This document shows, in pieces, positions 1 to 9,200 of a DNA stretch of 64,000 nucleotides; the stretch's first letter is position 1; the number at the start of each line of letters is the position of its first letter. Where the stretch lies: NCBI GenBank assembly GCA_951213105.1, contig OX578142.1, positions 2,992,649 to 3,056,648 of the forward strand, read 5' to 3'. The notes beneath the pieces were generated by a model. That model was not told the origin of the DNA, searched no databases, and saw nothing but the letters and a program-made list of their open reading frames with translations. The DNA is from Amaurobius ferox. Taxonomy: Eukaryota; Arthropoda; Arachnida; Araneae; Amaurobiidae. The translations under genes and the position numbers were made by a program.

Positions 1-312
1 CAGAAACACAATATCTTGATCCAAAGACTCTTAATCCCCCGATGATATTTTCGATCAGCAAGAAACCTATTTGTGTGAAAATTCATCAGGAACGTGCTAA
101 AATATACAACAAACAAGTGAAAACATTTTCTACCAGAATTTTTTTTAATTCCATGGAACTATGGTTTATATTTAAGGAATTATATATATATATTGTAGTC
201 CGCGATCGCATATTATGTATCTGATGCATTCTGCCGAAATGTTATCATTTGCTTAATCTGCTGGAGAAGGATTCGGGTTCGCATTCATGGATCCTGGGTG
301 TAGCTTAGTTAT

Positions 313-335
313 CAGACGTTTGCGGTGAACGTTTG
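313..335. repeat. 13-bp indel site: hairpin overlapping a direct repeat (long form)
   Basis: In long monomers CAGACGTT (313-320) can pair with AACGTTTG (328-335), allowing one G-T pair, around a 7-nt loop TGCGGTG. The same stretch holds ACGTTTG twice (316-322 and 329-335), 13 bp apart. Short monomers have one ACGTTTG and lack exactly one repeat plus the intervening CGGTGA. This is what slippage or recombination between the direct repeats would leave. The reverse change, duplication, is also possible. Confidence 0.88.
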
Positions 336-1098
336 AGGCGACGGCTACCTAGGCCTGACTCAATTGAGAAGTGAATGCTGGGCTCTAATATTTTGGCTAT
401 TTTTTGGCAAAAAGTTAGGGCCCCATCTTTAATATTAATGTTGGAACCAACTGAAAAACTCTCGAACGGCTGGCATAAAAAGGATTATTTGTGCTCTCTT
501 TTCTTCCTCTCGGTCTGCTCCTCGAGGCGTGCGCGCAAAGTCCGCAGTCGCGGACGGCCGCCCCTTTGCTTTTCCCAGTTTCGCGCGCAGCGCGAAACTG
601 GAAAAAAGGCCCCTCCCCGCGGCCGGGAGCGACGGAGGACTTCGCGCGCACGCCGAGAGGAGCAGACCGAGAGGAAGAAAAAAAACGGGGAAGATAGGGG
701 AGAAATAGAAAAAAATCTGAGAGAGGGAGAGCGTGAGCGAGCAGATCTGAAACACAATGCATATCAAAATGAAGGTATTTAAAAAGTGGACGTAGGGTTA
801 AGCCCAGGGAAAATTTTCTCAGTTTTTCGATCCGGGGCTTAGTTTTCGAGATATTTTGATTTTTAAAGTTTATTATTTAAGAGTTAATTAAGGGGTCAAT
901 TAATTATTTCGTCGTAACCCGTTCACACAATATACCGAATTAATCAGCACGATGAGAGGAGTCCGAATCTCTCAAAATCTCGCGCTTATGTGTCCTGATA
1001 CAGTCAGAAATTATTGTAAAGGGAGTAGCCAATCAGAACTCTAATAATCTATTCGATTCGATTGCCAACTCGCAATCCAGATAAAGATGGTGCGAGGT

Positions 1099-1113
1099 CA
1101 GCTGATGACGTCA
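1099..1113. promoter_or_regulatory. E-box CAGCTG followed by perfect CRE TGACGTCA
   Basis: CAGCTG (1099-1104) and the 8-bp palindromic cAMP-response-element consensus TGACGTCA (1106-1113, bound by bZIP factors of the CREB/ATF type) are separated by one base. The pair is retained in the 421-bp units as well as the full ones. Regulatory use is unproven. Confidence 0.45.
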
Positions 1114-1149
1114 GAAACACAATATCTTGATCCAAAGACTCTTAATCCC

Positions 1150-1201
1150 CCGATGATATTTTCGATCAGCAAGAAACCTATTTGTGTGAAAATTCATCAG
1201 G
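1150..1201. repeat. Imperfect hairpin, CCGATGATATTTTC / GAAAATTCATCAGG
   Basis: The two arms pair over GATGA and ATTTTC with a one-base bulge on each side, separated by 24 nt. The right arm lies just before GAACGTGCTAAAATATAC and upstream of the point where the 421-bp units rejoin. Confidence 0.6.
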
Positions 1202-1293
1202 AACGTGCTAAAATATACAACAAACAAGTGAAAACATTAGCTAGCAGAATTTTTTTTTAATTCCATGGAACTATGGTTTATATTTAAGGAATG

Positions 1294-1305
1294 ATATATA
1301 TATAT
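1294..1305. promoter_or_regulatory. Alternating TA run, TATA-like
   Basis: ATATATATATAT follows GGAATG about 185 bp after the CRE. Length varies slightly: one extra TA near 4610, and TATTTATATA near 7917. It could act as a TATA element or a DNA-unwinding/cruciform element, or may be only a microsatellite. Confidence 0.3.
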
Positions 1306-1387
1306 TGTAGTCCGCGATCGCATATTATGTATCTGATGCATTCTGCCGAAATGTTATCATTTGCTTAATCTGCTGGAGAAGGATTCG

Positions 1388-1423
1388 GGTTCGCATTCAT
1401 GGATCCTGGGTGTAGCTTAGTTA
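1388..1423 (+). other. Weak pol III B-box-like and A-box-like motifs, in reversed order
   Basis: GGTTCGCATTC (1388-1398) matches the B-box consensus GGTTCGANTCC at most positions. TAGCTTAGTTA (1413-1423) resembles a tRNA A box. In a normal tRNA gene or SINE the A box comes first, whereas here the B-like motif lies upstream. No acceptor stem or complete cloverleaf can be drawn, so a pol III gene is not supported. Confidence 0.2.
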
Positions 1424-1597
1424 TCAGACGTTTGAGGCGACGGCTACCTAGGCCTGACTCAATTGAGAAGTGAATGCTGGGCTCTAATATTTTGGCTATT
1501 TTTTGGCAAAAAGTTAGGGCCCCATCTTTAATATTAATGTTGGAACCAACTGAAAAACTCTCGAACGGCTGGCATAAAAAGGATTATTTGTGCTCTC

Positions 1598-1780
1598 TTT
1601 TCTTCCTCTCGGTCTGCTCCTCGAGGCGTGCGCGCAAAGTCCGCAGTCGCGGACGGCCGCCCCTTTGCTTTTCCCAGTTTCGCGCGCAGCGCGAAACTGG
1701 GAAAAAGGCCCCTCCCCGCGGCCGGGAGCGACGGAGGACTTCGCGCGCACGCCGAGAGGAGCAGACCGAGAGGAAGAAAA
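1598..1780. repeat. GC-rich ~183-bp imperfect palindrome (core of each monomer)
   Basis: The left arm opens with TTTTCTTCCTCTCGGTCTGC. The right arm closes with its reverse complement, GCAGACCGAGAGGAAGAAAA. The outer 25 bp match perfectly. Inside, GAGGCGTGCGCGC pairs with GCGCGCACGCC, and AAAGTCC pairs with GGACTT, with some mismatches and indels between arms. The centre is a perfect 13-bp stem with a 3-nt loop (1673-1701). The left arm also holds a small hairpin of its own, TCCGC-AGTC-GCGGA. The segment is CpG-dense and contrasts sharply with AT-rich flanks. This suggests, but does not prove, that it began as a foldback or MITE-like insertion captured by the satellite. I saw no clear target-site duplication. 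It recurs at marker +124 to +306 in every full unit. Confidence 0.9.
1673..1701. repeat. Tip hairpin of the palindrome: 13-bp arms, GCA loop
   Basis: CCCAGTTTCGCGC and GCGCGAAACTGGG are exact reverse complements separated by GCA. This is the standard orientation, seen in most copies. The copy at 574-602 has G to A at 602, which breaks the terminal pair. The copy near 21300 has GCAGCGCG changed to GCAGTGCG. Confidence 0.92.
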
Positions 1781-1834
1781 AAAACGGGGAAGATAGGGGA
1801 GAAATAGAAAAAAATCTGAGAGAGGGAGAGCGTG
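1770..1834 (+). other. Purine-rich strand next to the palindrome
   Basis: The + strand here is nearly all A and G, with an 8-A run (7 A in five units), GGGGAAGATAGGGG, and GAGAGAGGGAGAG. The opposite flank of the palindrome, on the same strand, starts with a pyrimidine-rich stretch. Such asymmetry is compatible with triplex or R-loop formation; no function is shown. Confidence 0.6.
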
Positions 1835-1907
1835 AGCGAGCAGATCTGAAACACAATGCATATCAAAATGAAGGTATTTAAAAAGTGGACGTAGGGTTAA
1901 GCCCAGG

Positions 1908-1917
1908 GAAAATTTTC
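1908..1917. repeat. 10-bp palindrome GAAAATTTTC, right breakpoint of the 421-bp units
   Basis: This perfect palindrome supplies the GAAAA that is shared with GTGAAAACATT about 690 bp upstream. The two sites are fused in every 421-bp unit. Confidence 0.8.
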
Positions 1918-1982
1918 TCAGTTTTTCGATCCGGGGCTTAGTTTTCGAGATATTTTGATTTTTAAAGTTTATTATTTAAGAG

Positions 1983-2073
1983 TTAATTAAGGGGTCAATT
2001 AATTATTTCGTCGTAACCCGTTCACACAATATACCGAATTAATCAGCACGATGAGAGGAGTCCGAATCTCTCA
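1983..2073. repeat. AT-rich stretch with two small hairpins
   Basis: TTAATT-AAGGGGTC-AATTAA (1983-2002) and TGAGAG-10 nt-CTCTCA (2052-2073) are short inverted repeats in the otherwise AT-rich tail. I see no gene or other motif in this part of the monomer. Confidence 0.5.
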
Positions 2074-2125
2074 AAATCTCGCGCTTATGTGTCCTGATAC
2101 AGTCAGAAATTATTGTAAAGGGAGT

Positions 2126-2135
2126 AGCCAATCAG
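2126..2135 (+). promoter_or_regulatory. CCAAT-box-like motif AGCCAATCAG
   Basis: The sequence AGCCAATCAG is a very good match to the eukaryotic CCAAT box bound by NF-Y. It recurs in all the monomers I followed and is also retained in the 421-bp units. It lies about 70 bp upstream of the E-box/CRE pair. The motif is certain; a role in transcription is inference. Confidence 0.45.
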
Positions 2136-2167
2136 AACTCTAATAATCTATTCGATTCGATTGCCAA

Positions 2168-2195
2168 CTCGCAATCCAGATAAAGATGGTGCGAG
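2168..2195. repeat. Hairpin CTCGCA...TGCGAG beside the E-box/CRE
   Basis: A 6-bp perfect inverted repeat with a 16-nt spacer ends just before CAGCTG. Two monomers carry CTCACA instead (near 54196 and 56418), which breaks one pair. These two are 2,222 bp apart, i.e. in alternate monomers. Confidence 0.6.
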
Positions 2196-3284
2196 GTCAG
2201 CTGATGACGTCAGAAACACAATATCTTGATCCAAAGACTCTTAATCCCCCGATGATATTTTCGATCAGCAAGAAACCTATTTGTGTGAAAATTCATCAGG
2301 AACGTGCTAAAATATACAACAAACAAGTGAAAACATTAGCTACCAGAATTTTTTTTTAATTCCATGGAACTATGGTTTATATTTAAGGAATGATATATAT
2401 ATATTGTAGTCCGCGATCGCATATTATGTATCTGATGCATTCTGCCGAAATGTTATCATTTGCTTAATCTGCTGGAGAAGGATTCGGGTTCGCATTCATG
2501 GATCCTGGGTGTAGCTTAGTTATCAGACGTTTGAGGCGACGGCTACCTAGGCCTGACTCAATTGAGAAGTGAATGCTGGGCTCTAATATTTTGGCTATTT
2601 TTTGGCAAAAAGTTAGGGCCCCATCTTTAATATTAATGTTGGAACCAACTGAAAAACTCTCGAACGGCTGGCATAAAAAGGATTATTTGTGCTCTCTTTT
2701 CTTCCTCTCGGTCTGCTCCTCGAGGCGTGCGCGCAAAGTCCGCAGTCGCGGACGGCCGCCCCTTTGCTTTTCCCAGTTTCGCGCGCAGCGCGAAACTGGG
2801 AAAAAGGCCCCTCCCCGCGGCCGGGAGCGACGGAGGACTTCGCGCGCACGCCGAGAGGAGCAGACCGAGAGGAAGAAAAAAAACGGGGAAGATAGGGGAG
2901 AAATAGAAAAAAATCTGAGAGAGGGAGAGCGTGAGCGAGCAGATCTGAAACACAATGCATATCAAAATGAAGGTATTTAAAAAGTGGACGTAGGGTTAAG
3001 CCCAGGGAAAATTTTCTCAGTTTTTCGATCCGGGGCTTAGTTTTCGAGATATTTTGATTTTTAAAGTTTATTATTTAAGAGTTAATTAAGGGGTCAATTA
3101 ATTATTTCGTCGTAACCCGTTCACACAATATACCGAATTAATCAGCACGATGAGAGGAGTCCGAATCTCTCAAAATCTCGCGCTTATGTGTCCTGATACA
3201 GTCAGAAATTATTGTAAAGGGAGTAGCCAATCAGAACTCTAATAATCTATTCGATTCGATTGCCAACTCGCAATCCAGATAAAG

Positions 3285-6200
3285 ATGGTGCGAGGTCAGC
3301 TGATGACGTCAGAAACACAATATCTTGATCCAAAGACTCTTAATCCCCCGATGATATTTTCGATCAGCAAGAAACCTATTTGTGTGAAAATTCATCAGGA
3401 ACGTGCTAAAATATACAACAAACAAGTGAAAACATTAGCTACCAGAATTTTTTTTTAATTCCATGGAACTATGGTTTATATTTAAGGAATGATATATATA
3501 TATTGTAGTCCGCGATCGCATATTATGTATCTGATGCATTCTGCCGAAATGTTATCATTTGCTTAATCTGCTGGAGAAGGATTCGGGTTCGCATTCATGG
3601 ATCCTGGGTGTAGCTTAGTTATCAGACGTTTGCGGTGAACGTTTGAGGCGACGGCTACCTAGGCCTGACTCAATTGAGAAGTGAATGCCGGGCTCTAATA
3701 TTTTGGCTATTTTTTGGCAAAAAGTTAGGGCCCCATCTTTAATATTAATGTTGGAACCAACTGAAAAACTCTCGAACGGCTGGCATAAAAAGGATTATTT
3801 GTGCTCTCTTTTCTTCCTCTCGGTCTGCTCCTCGAGGCGTGCGCGCAAAGTCCGCAGTCGCGGACGGCCGCCCCTTTGCTTTTCCCAGTTTCGCGCGCAG
3901 CGCGAAACTGGGAAAAAGGCCCCTCCCCGCGGCCGGGAGCGACGGAGGACTTCGCGCGCACGCCGAGAGGAGCAGACCGAGAGGAAGAAAAAAAACGGGG
4001 AAGATAGGGGAGAAATAGAAAAAAATCTGAGAGAGGGAGAGCGTGAGCGAGCAGATCTGAAACACAATGCATATCAAAATGAAGGTATTTAAAAAGTGGA
4101 CGTAGGGTTAAGCCCAGGGAAAATTTTCTCAGTTTTTCGATCCGGGGCTTAGTTTTCGAGATATTTTGATTTTTAAAGTTTATTATTTAAGAGTTAATTA
4201 AGGGGTCAATTAATTATTTCGTCGTAACCCGTTCACACAATATACCGAATTAATCAGCACGATGAGAGGAGTCCGAATCTCTCAAAATCTCGCGCTTATG
4301 TGTCCTGATACAGTCAGAAATTATTGTAAAGGGAGTAGCCAATCAGAACTCTAATAATCTATTCGATTCGATTGCCAACTCGCAATCCAGATAAAGATGG
4401 TGCGAGGTCAGCTGATGACGTCAGAAACACAATATCTTGATCCAAAGACTCTTAATCCCCCGATGATATTTTCGATCAGCAAGAAACCTATTTGTGTGAA
4501 AATTCATCAGGAACGTGCTAAAATATACAACAAACAAGTGAAAACATTAGCTACCAGAATTTTTTTTTAATTCCATGGAACTATGGTTTATATTTAAGGA
4601 ATGATATATATATATATTGTAGTCCGCGATCGCATATTATGTATCTGATGCATTCTGCCGAAATGTTATCATTTGCTTAATCTGCTGGAGAAGGATTCGG
4701 GTTCGCATTCATGGATCCTGGGTGTAGCTTAGTTATCAGACGTTTGAGGCGACGGCTACCTAGGCCTGACTCAATTGAGAAGTGAATGCTGGGCTCTAAT
4801 ATTTTGGCTATTTTTTGGCAAAAAGTTAGGGCCCCATCTTTAATATTAATGTTGGAACCAACTGAAAAACTCTCGAACGGCTGGCATAAAAAGGATTATT
4901 TGTGCTCTCTTTTCTTCCTCTCGGTCTGCTCCTCGAGGCGTGCGCGCAAAGTCCGCAGTCGCGGACGGCCGCCCCTTTGCTTTTCCCAGTTTCGCGCGCA
5001 GCGCGAAACTGGGAAAAAGGCCCCTCCCCGCGGCCGGGAGCGACGGAGGACTTCGCGCGCACGCCGAGAGGAGCAGACCGAGAGGAAGAAAAAAAACGGG
5101 GAAGATAGGGGAGAAATAGAAAAAAATCTGAGAGAGGGAGAGCGTGAGCGAGCAGATCTGAAACACAATGCATATCAAAATGAAGGTATTTAAAAAGTGG
5201 ACGTAGGGTTAAGCCCAGGGAAAATTTTCTCAGTTTTTCGATCCGGGGCTTAGTTTTCGAGATATTTTGATTTTTAAAGTTTATTATTTAAGAGTTAATT
5301 AAGGGGTCAATTAATTATTTCGTCGTAACCCGTTCACACAATATACCGAATTAATCAGCACGATGAGAGGAGTCCGAATCTCTCAAAATCTCGCGCTTAT
5401 GTGTCCTGATACAGTCAGAAATTATTGTAAAGGGAGTAGCCAATCAGAACTCTAATAATCTATTCGATTCGATTGCCAACTCGCAATCCAGATAAAGATG
5501 GTGCGAGGTCAGCTGATGACGTCAGAAACACAATATCTTGATCCAAAGACTCTTAATCCCCCGATGATATTTTCGATCAGCAAGAAACCTATTTGTGTGA
5601 AAATTCATCAGGAACGTGCTAAAATATACAACAAACAAGTGAAAACATTAGCTACCAGAATTTTTTTTTAATTCCATGGAACTATGGTTTATATTTAAGG
5701 AATGATATATATATATTGTAGTCCGCGATCGCATATTATGTATCTGATGCATTCTGCCGAAATGTTATCATTTGCTTAATCTGCTGGAGAAGGATTCGGG
5801 TTCGCATTCATGGATCCTGGGTGTAGCTTAGTTATCAGACGTTTGCGGTGAACGTTTGAGGCGACGGCTACCTAGGCCTGACTCAATTGAGAAGTGAATG
5901 CCGGGCTCTAATATTTTGGCTATTTTTTGGCAAAAAGTTAGGGCCCCATCTTTAATATTAATGTTGGAACCAACTGAAAAACTCTCGAACGGCTGGCATA
6001 AAAAGGATTATTTGTGCTCTCTTTTCTTCCTCTCGGTCTGCTCCTCGAGGCGTGCGCGCAAAGTCCGCAGTCGCGGACGGCCGCCCCTTTGCTTTTCCCA
6101 GTTTCGCGCGCAGCGCGAAACTGGGAAAAAGGCCCCTCCCCGCGGCCGGGAGCGACGGAGGACTTCGCGCGCACGCCGAGAGGAGCAGACCGAGAGGAAG

Positions 6201-9200
6201 AAAAAAAACGGGGAAGATAGGGGAGAAATAGAAAAAAATCTGAGAGAGGGAGAGCGTGAGCGAGCAGATCTGAAACACAATGCATATCAAAATGAAGGTA
6301 TTTAAAAAGTGGACGTAGGGTTAAGCCCAGGGAAAATTTTCTCAGTTTTTCGATCCGGGGCTTAGTTTTCGAGATATTTTGATTTTTAAAGTTTATTATT
6401 TAAGAGTTAATTAAGGGGTCAATTAATTATTTCGTCGTAACCCGTTCACACAATATACCGAATTAATCAGCACGATGAGAGGAGTCCGAATCTCTCAAAA
6501 TCTCGCGCTTATGTGTCCTGATACAGTCAGAAATTATTGTAAAGGGAGTAGCCAATCAGAACTCTAATAATATATTCGATTCGATTGCCAACTCGCAATC
6601 CAGATAAAGATGGTGCGAGGTCAGCTGATGACGTCAGAAACACAATATCTTGATCCAAAGACTCTTAATCCCCCGATGATATTTTCGATCAGCAAGAAAC
6701 CTATTTGTGTGAAAATTCATCAGGAACGTGCTAAAATATACAACAAACAAGTGAAAGCATTAGCTACCAGAATTTTTTTTAATTCCATGGAACTATGGTT
6801 TATATTTAAGGAATGATATATATATATTGTAGTCCGCGATCGCATATTATGTATCTGATGCATTCTGCCGAAATGTTATCATTTGCTTAATCTGCTGGAG
6901 AAGGATTCGGGTTCGCATTCATGGATCCTGGGTGTAGCTTAGTTATCAGACGTTTGAGGCGACGGCTACCTAGGCCTGACTCAATTGAGAAGTGAATGCT
7001 GGGCTCTAATATTTTGGCTATTTTTTGGCAAAAAGTTAGGGCCCCATCTTTAATATTAATGTTGGAACCAACTGAAAAACTCTCGAACGGCTGGCATAAA
7101 AAGGATTATTTGTGCTCTCTTTTCTTCCTCTCGGTCTGCTCCTCGAGGCGTGCGCGCAAAGTCCGCAGTCGCGGACGGCCGCCCCTTTGCTTTTCCCAGT
7201 TTCGCGCGCAGCGCGAAACTGGGAAAAAGGCCCCTCCCCGCGGCCGGGAGCGACGGAGGACTTCGCGCGCACGCCGAGAGGAGCAGACCGAGAGGAAGAA
7301 AAAAAACGGGGAAGATAGGGGAGAAATAGAAAAAAATCTGAGAGAGGGAGAGCGTGAGCGAGCAGATCTGAAACACAATGCATATCAAAATGAAGGTATT
7401 TAAAAAGTGGACGTAGGGTTAAGCCCAGGGAAAATTTTCTCAGTTTTTCGATCCGGGGCTTAGTTTTCGAGATATTTTGATTTTTAAAGTTTATTATTTA
7501 AGAGTTAATTAAGGGGTCAATTAATTATTTCGTCGTAACCCGTTCACACAATATACCGAATTAATCAGCACGATGAGAGGAGTCCGAATCTCTCAAAATC
7601 TCGCGCTTATGTGTCCTGATACAGTCAGAAATTATTGTAAAGGGAGTAGCCAATCAGAACTCTAATAATCTATTCGATTCGATTGCCAACTCGCAATCCA
7701 GATAAAGATGGTGCGAGGTCAGCTGATGACGTCAGAAACACAATATCTTGATCCAAAGACTCTTAATCCCCCGATGATATTTTCGATCAGCAAGAAACCT
7801 ATTTGTGTGAAAATTCATCAGGAACGTGCTAAAATATACAACAAACAAGTGAAAACATTAGCTACCAGAATTTTTTTTTAATTCCATGGAACTATGGTTT
7901 ATATTTAAGGAATGATATTTATATATTGTAGTCCGCGATCGCATATTATGTATCTGATGCATTCTGCCGAAATGTTATCATTTGCTTAATCTGCTGGAGA
8001 AGGATTCGGGTTCGCATTCATGGATCCTGGGTGTAGCTTAGTTATCAGACGTTTGCGGTGAACGTTTGAGGCGACGGCTACCTAGGCCTGACTCAATTGA
8101 GAAGTGAATGCCGGGCTCTAATATTTTGGCTATTTTTTGGCAAAAAGTTAGGGGCCCCATCTTTAATATTAATGTTGGAACCAACTGAAAAACTCTCGAA
8201 CGGCTGGCATAAAAAGGATTATTTGTGCTCTCTTTTCTTCCTCTCGGTCTGCTCCTCGAGGCGTGCGCGCAAAGTCCGCAGTCGCGGACGGCCGCCCCTT
8301 TGCTTTTCCCAGTTTCGCGCGCAGCGCGAAACTGGGAAAAAGGCCCCTCCCCGCGGCCGGGAGCGACGGAGGACTTCGCGCGCACGCCGAGAGGAGCAGA
8401 CCGAGAGGAAGAAAAAAAACGGGGAAGATAGGGGAGAAATAGAAAAAAATCTGAGAGAGGGAGAGCGTGAGCGAGCAGATCTGAAACACAATGCATATCA
8501 AAATGAAGGTATTTAAAAAGTGGACGTAGGGTTAAGCCCAGGGAAAATTTTCTCAGTTTTTCGATCCGGGGCTTAGTTTTCGAGATATTTTGATTTTTAA
8601 AGTTTATTATTTAAGAGTTAATTAAGGGGTCAATTAATTATTTCGTCGTAACCCGTTCACACAATATACCGAATTAATCAGCACGATGAGAGGAGTCCGA
8701 ATCTCTCAAAATCTCGCGCTTATGTGTCCTGATACAGTCAGAAATTATTGTAAAGGGAGTAGCCAATCAGAACTCTAATAATCTATTCGATTCGATTGCC
8801 AACTCGCAATCCAGATAAAGATGGTGCGAGGTCAGCTGATGACGTCAGAAACACAATATCTTGATCCAAAGACTCTTAATCCCCCGATGATATTTTCGAT
8901 CAGCAAGAAACCTATTTGTGTGAAAATTCATCAGGAACGTGCTAAAATATACAACAAACAAGTGAAAGCATTAGCTACCAGAATTTTTTTTAATTCCATG
9001 GAACTATGGTTTATATTTAAGGAATGATATATATATATTGTAGTCCGCGATCGCATATTATGTATCTGATGCATTCTGCCGAAATGTTATCATTTGCTTA
9101 ATCTGCTGGAGAAGGATTCGGGTTCGCATTCATGGATCCTGGGTGTAGCTTAGTTATCAGACGTTTGAGGCGACGGCTACCTAGGCCTGACTCAATTGAG

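Larger units (their letters stand above)
1087..2185 (+). repeat. Reference monomer, short form (1,099 bp)
   Basis: I use this copy to map the internal landmarks, taking the ATGGTGCGAGG just before the E-box as an arbitrary start. It lacks the 13-bp insert, has a 9-T run near 1250, and carries CTGGG at the marker ATG (1474). Order of parts: E-box and CRE (1099-1113), imperfect hairpin (1150-1201), TA run (1294-1305), GCGATCGC (1314-1321), pol III-like boxes (1388-1423), GC-rich palindrome (1598-1780), purine-rich strand (1770-1834), GAAAATTTTC palindrome (1908-1917), AT-rich tail with two small hairpins (1983-2073), and CCAAT box (2126-2135). Confidence 0.9.
1..3284 (+). repeat. Block: truncated first monomer plus mixed units
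   Basis: The window opens inside a long-form unit (marker 375), followed by two short-form 9-T units (1474, 2573). The first unit has ACATTTTCTACC where others have ACATTAGCTACC, and GGAATTATAT for GGAATGATAT. The latter change is shared only with the unit at marker 60167. Confidence 0.9.

Noticed and set aside
181..224. Extended frame reading through the TA run (GGAATTATAT at 181 and 59972)
   Set aside because: It results from a single G-to-T change that removes a stop codon in two monomers; there is no sign of selection.
271..340. tRNA gene or tRNA-derived SINE head
   Set aside because: The B-box-like motif lies upstream of the A-box-like motif, the D-stem does not pair, the anticodon-like loop has G at position 33, and no acceptor stem exists. 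A permuted tRNA was considered, but the acceptor halves do not match.
415..767. Antisense open frames of 115, 110 and 90 codons over the same core
   Set aside because: Three overlapping frames on one strand plus two on the other over one GC-rich palindrome cannot all be genes, and none shows coding constraint. Their repetition only reflects satellite copying.
375..782. 135-codon open frame on the + strand (and a 160-codon extension at 52328) repeated in most monomers
   Set aside because: It runs straight through the palindrome. Similar peptides (SVCSSRRAR, EEQTERKK) appear on both strands and in other frames because the DNA is self-complementary and stop-poor. Frame-shifting changes occur freely (29-bp deletion at 9207, 7-A run at 17351, 14-bp deletion at 21091). 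No recognisable domain; not a gene.
1069..1192. Hammerhead ribozyme: CTGATGA...GAAA beside the hairpin CTCGCA/TGCGAG
   Set aside because: CTGATGA and GAAAC are present, a possible stem I precedes them, and CACAA could pair with TTGTG downstream. But stem II would be only CGTCA (part of the CRE), the residue at the cleavage site would be G, and no stem I partner follows it. The core cannot be completed.
1331..1360. Second hammerhead-like string CTGATGC...CCGAAATG
   Set aside because: The invariant CTGATGA is altered, stem II is at most 3 bp, and no matching stem III or NUH site is found nearby.
1598..1780. Complete DNA transposon with terminal inverted repeats
   Set aside because: The two arms meet at a 3-nt loop, so there is no internal coding sequence. 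I could not define a target-site duplication at its edges. At most it is a foldback or MITE-like relic.
2050..2075. Hammerhead-like ACGATGA-GAGAG...CTCTC-AAAA
   Set aside because: Two core positions before GATGA and the first G of GAAA are wrong. It is treated as a simple hairpin.
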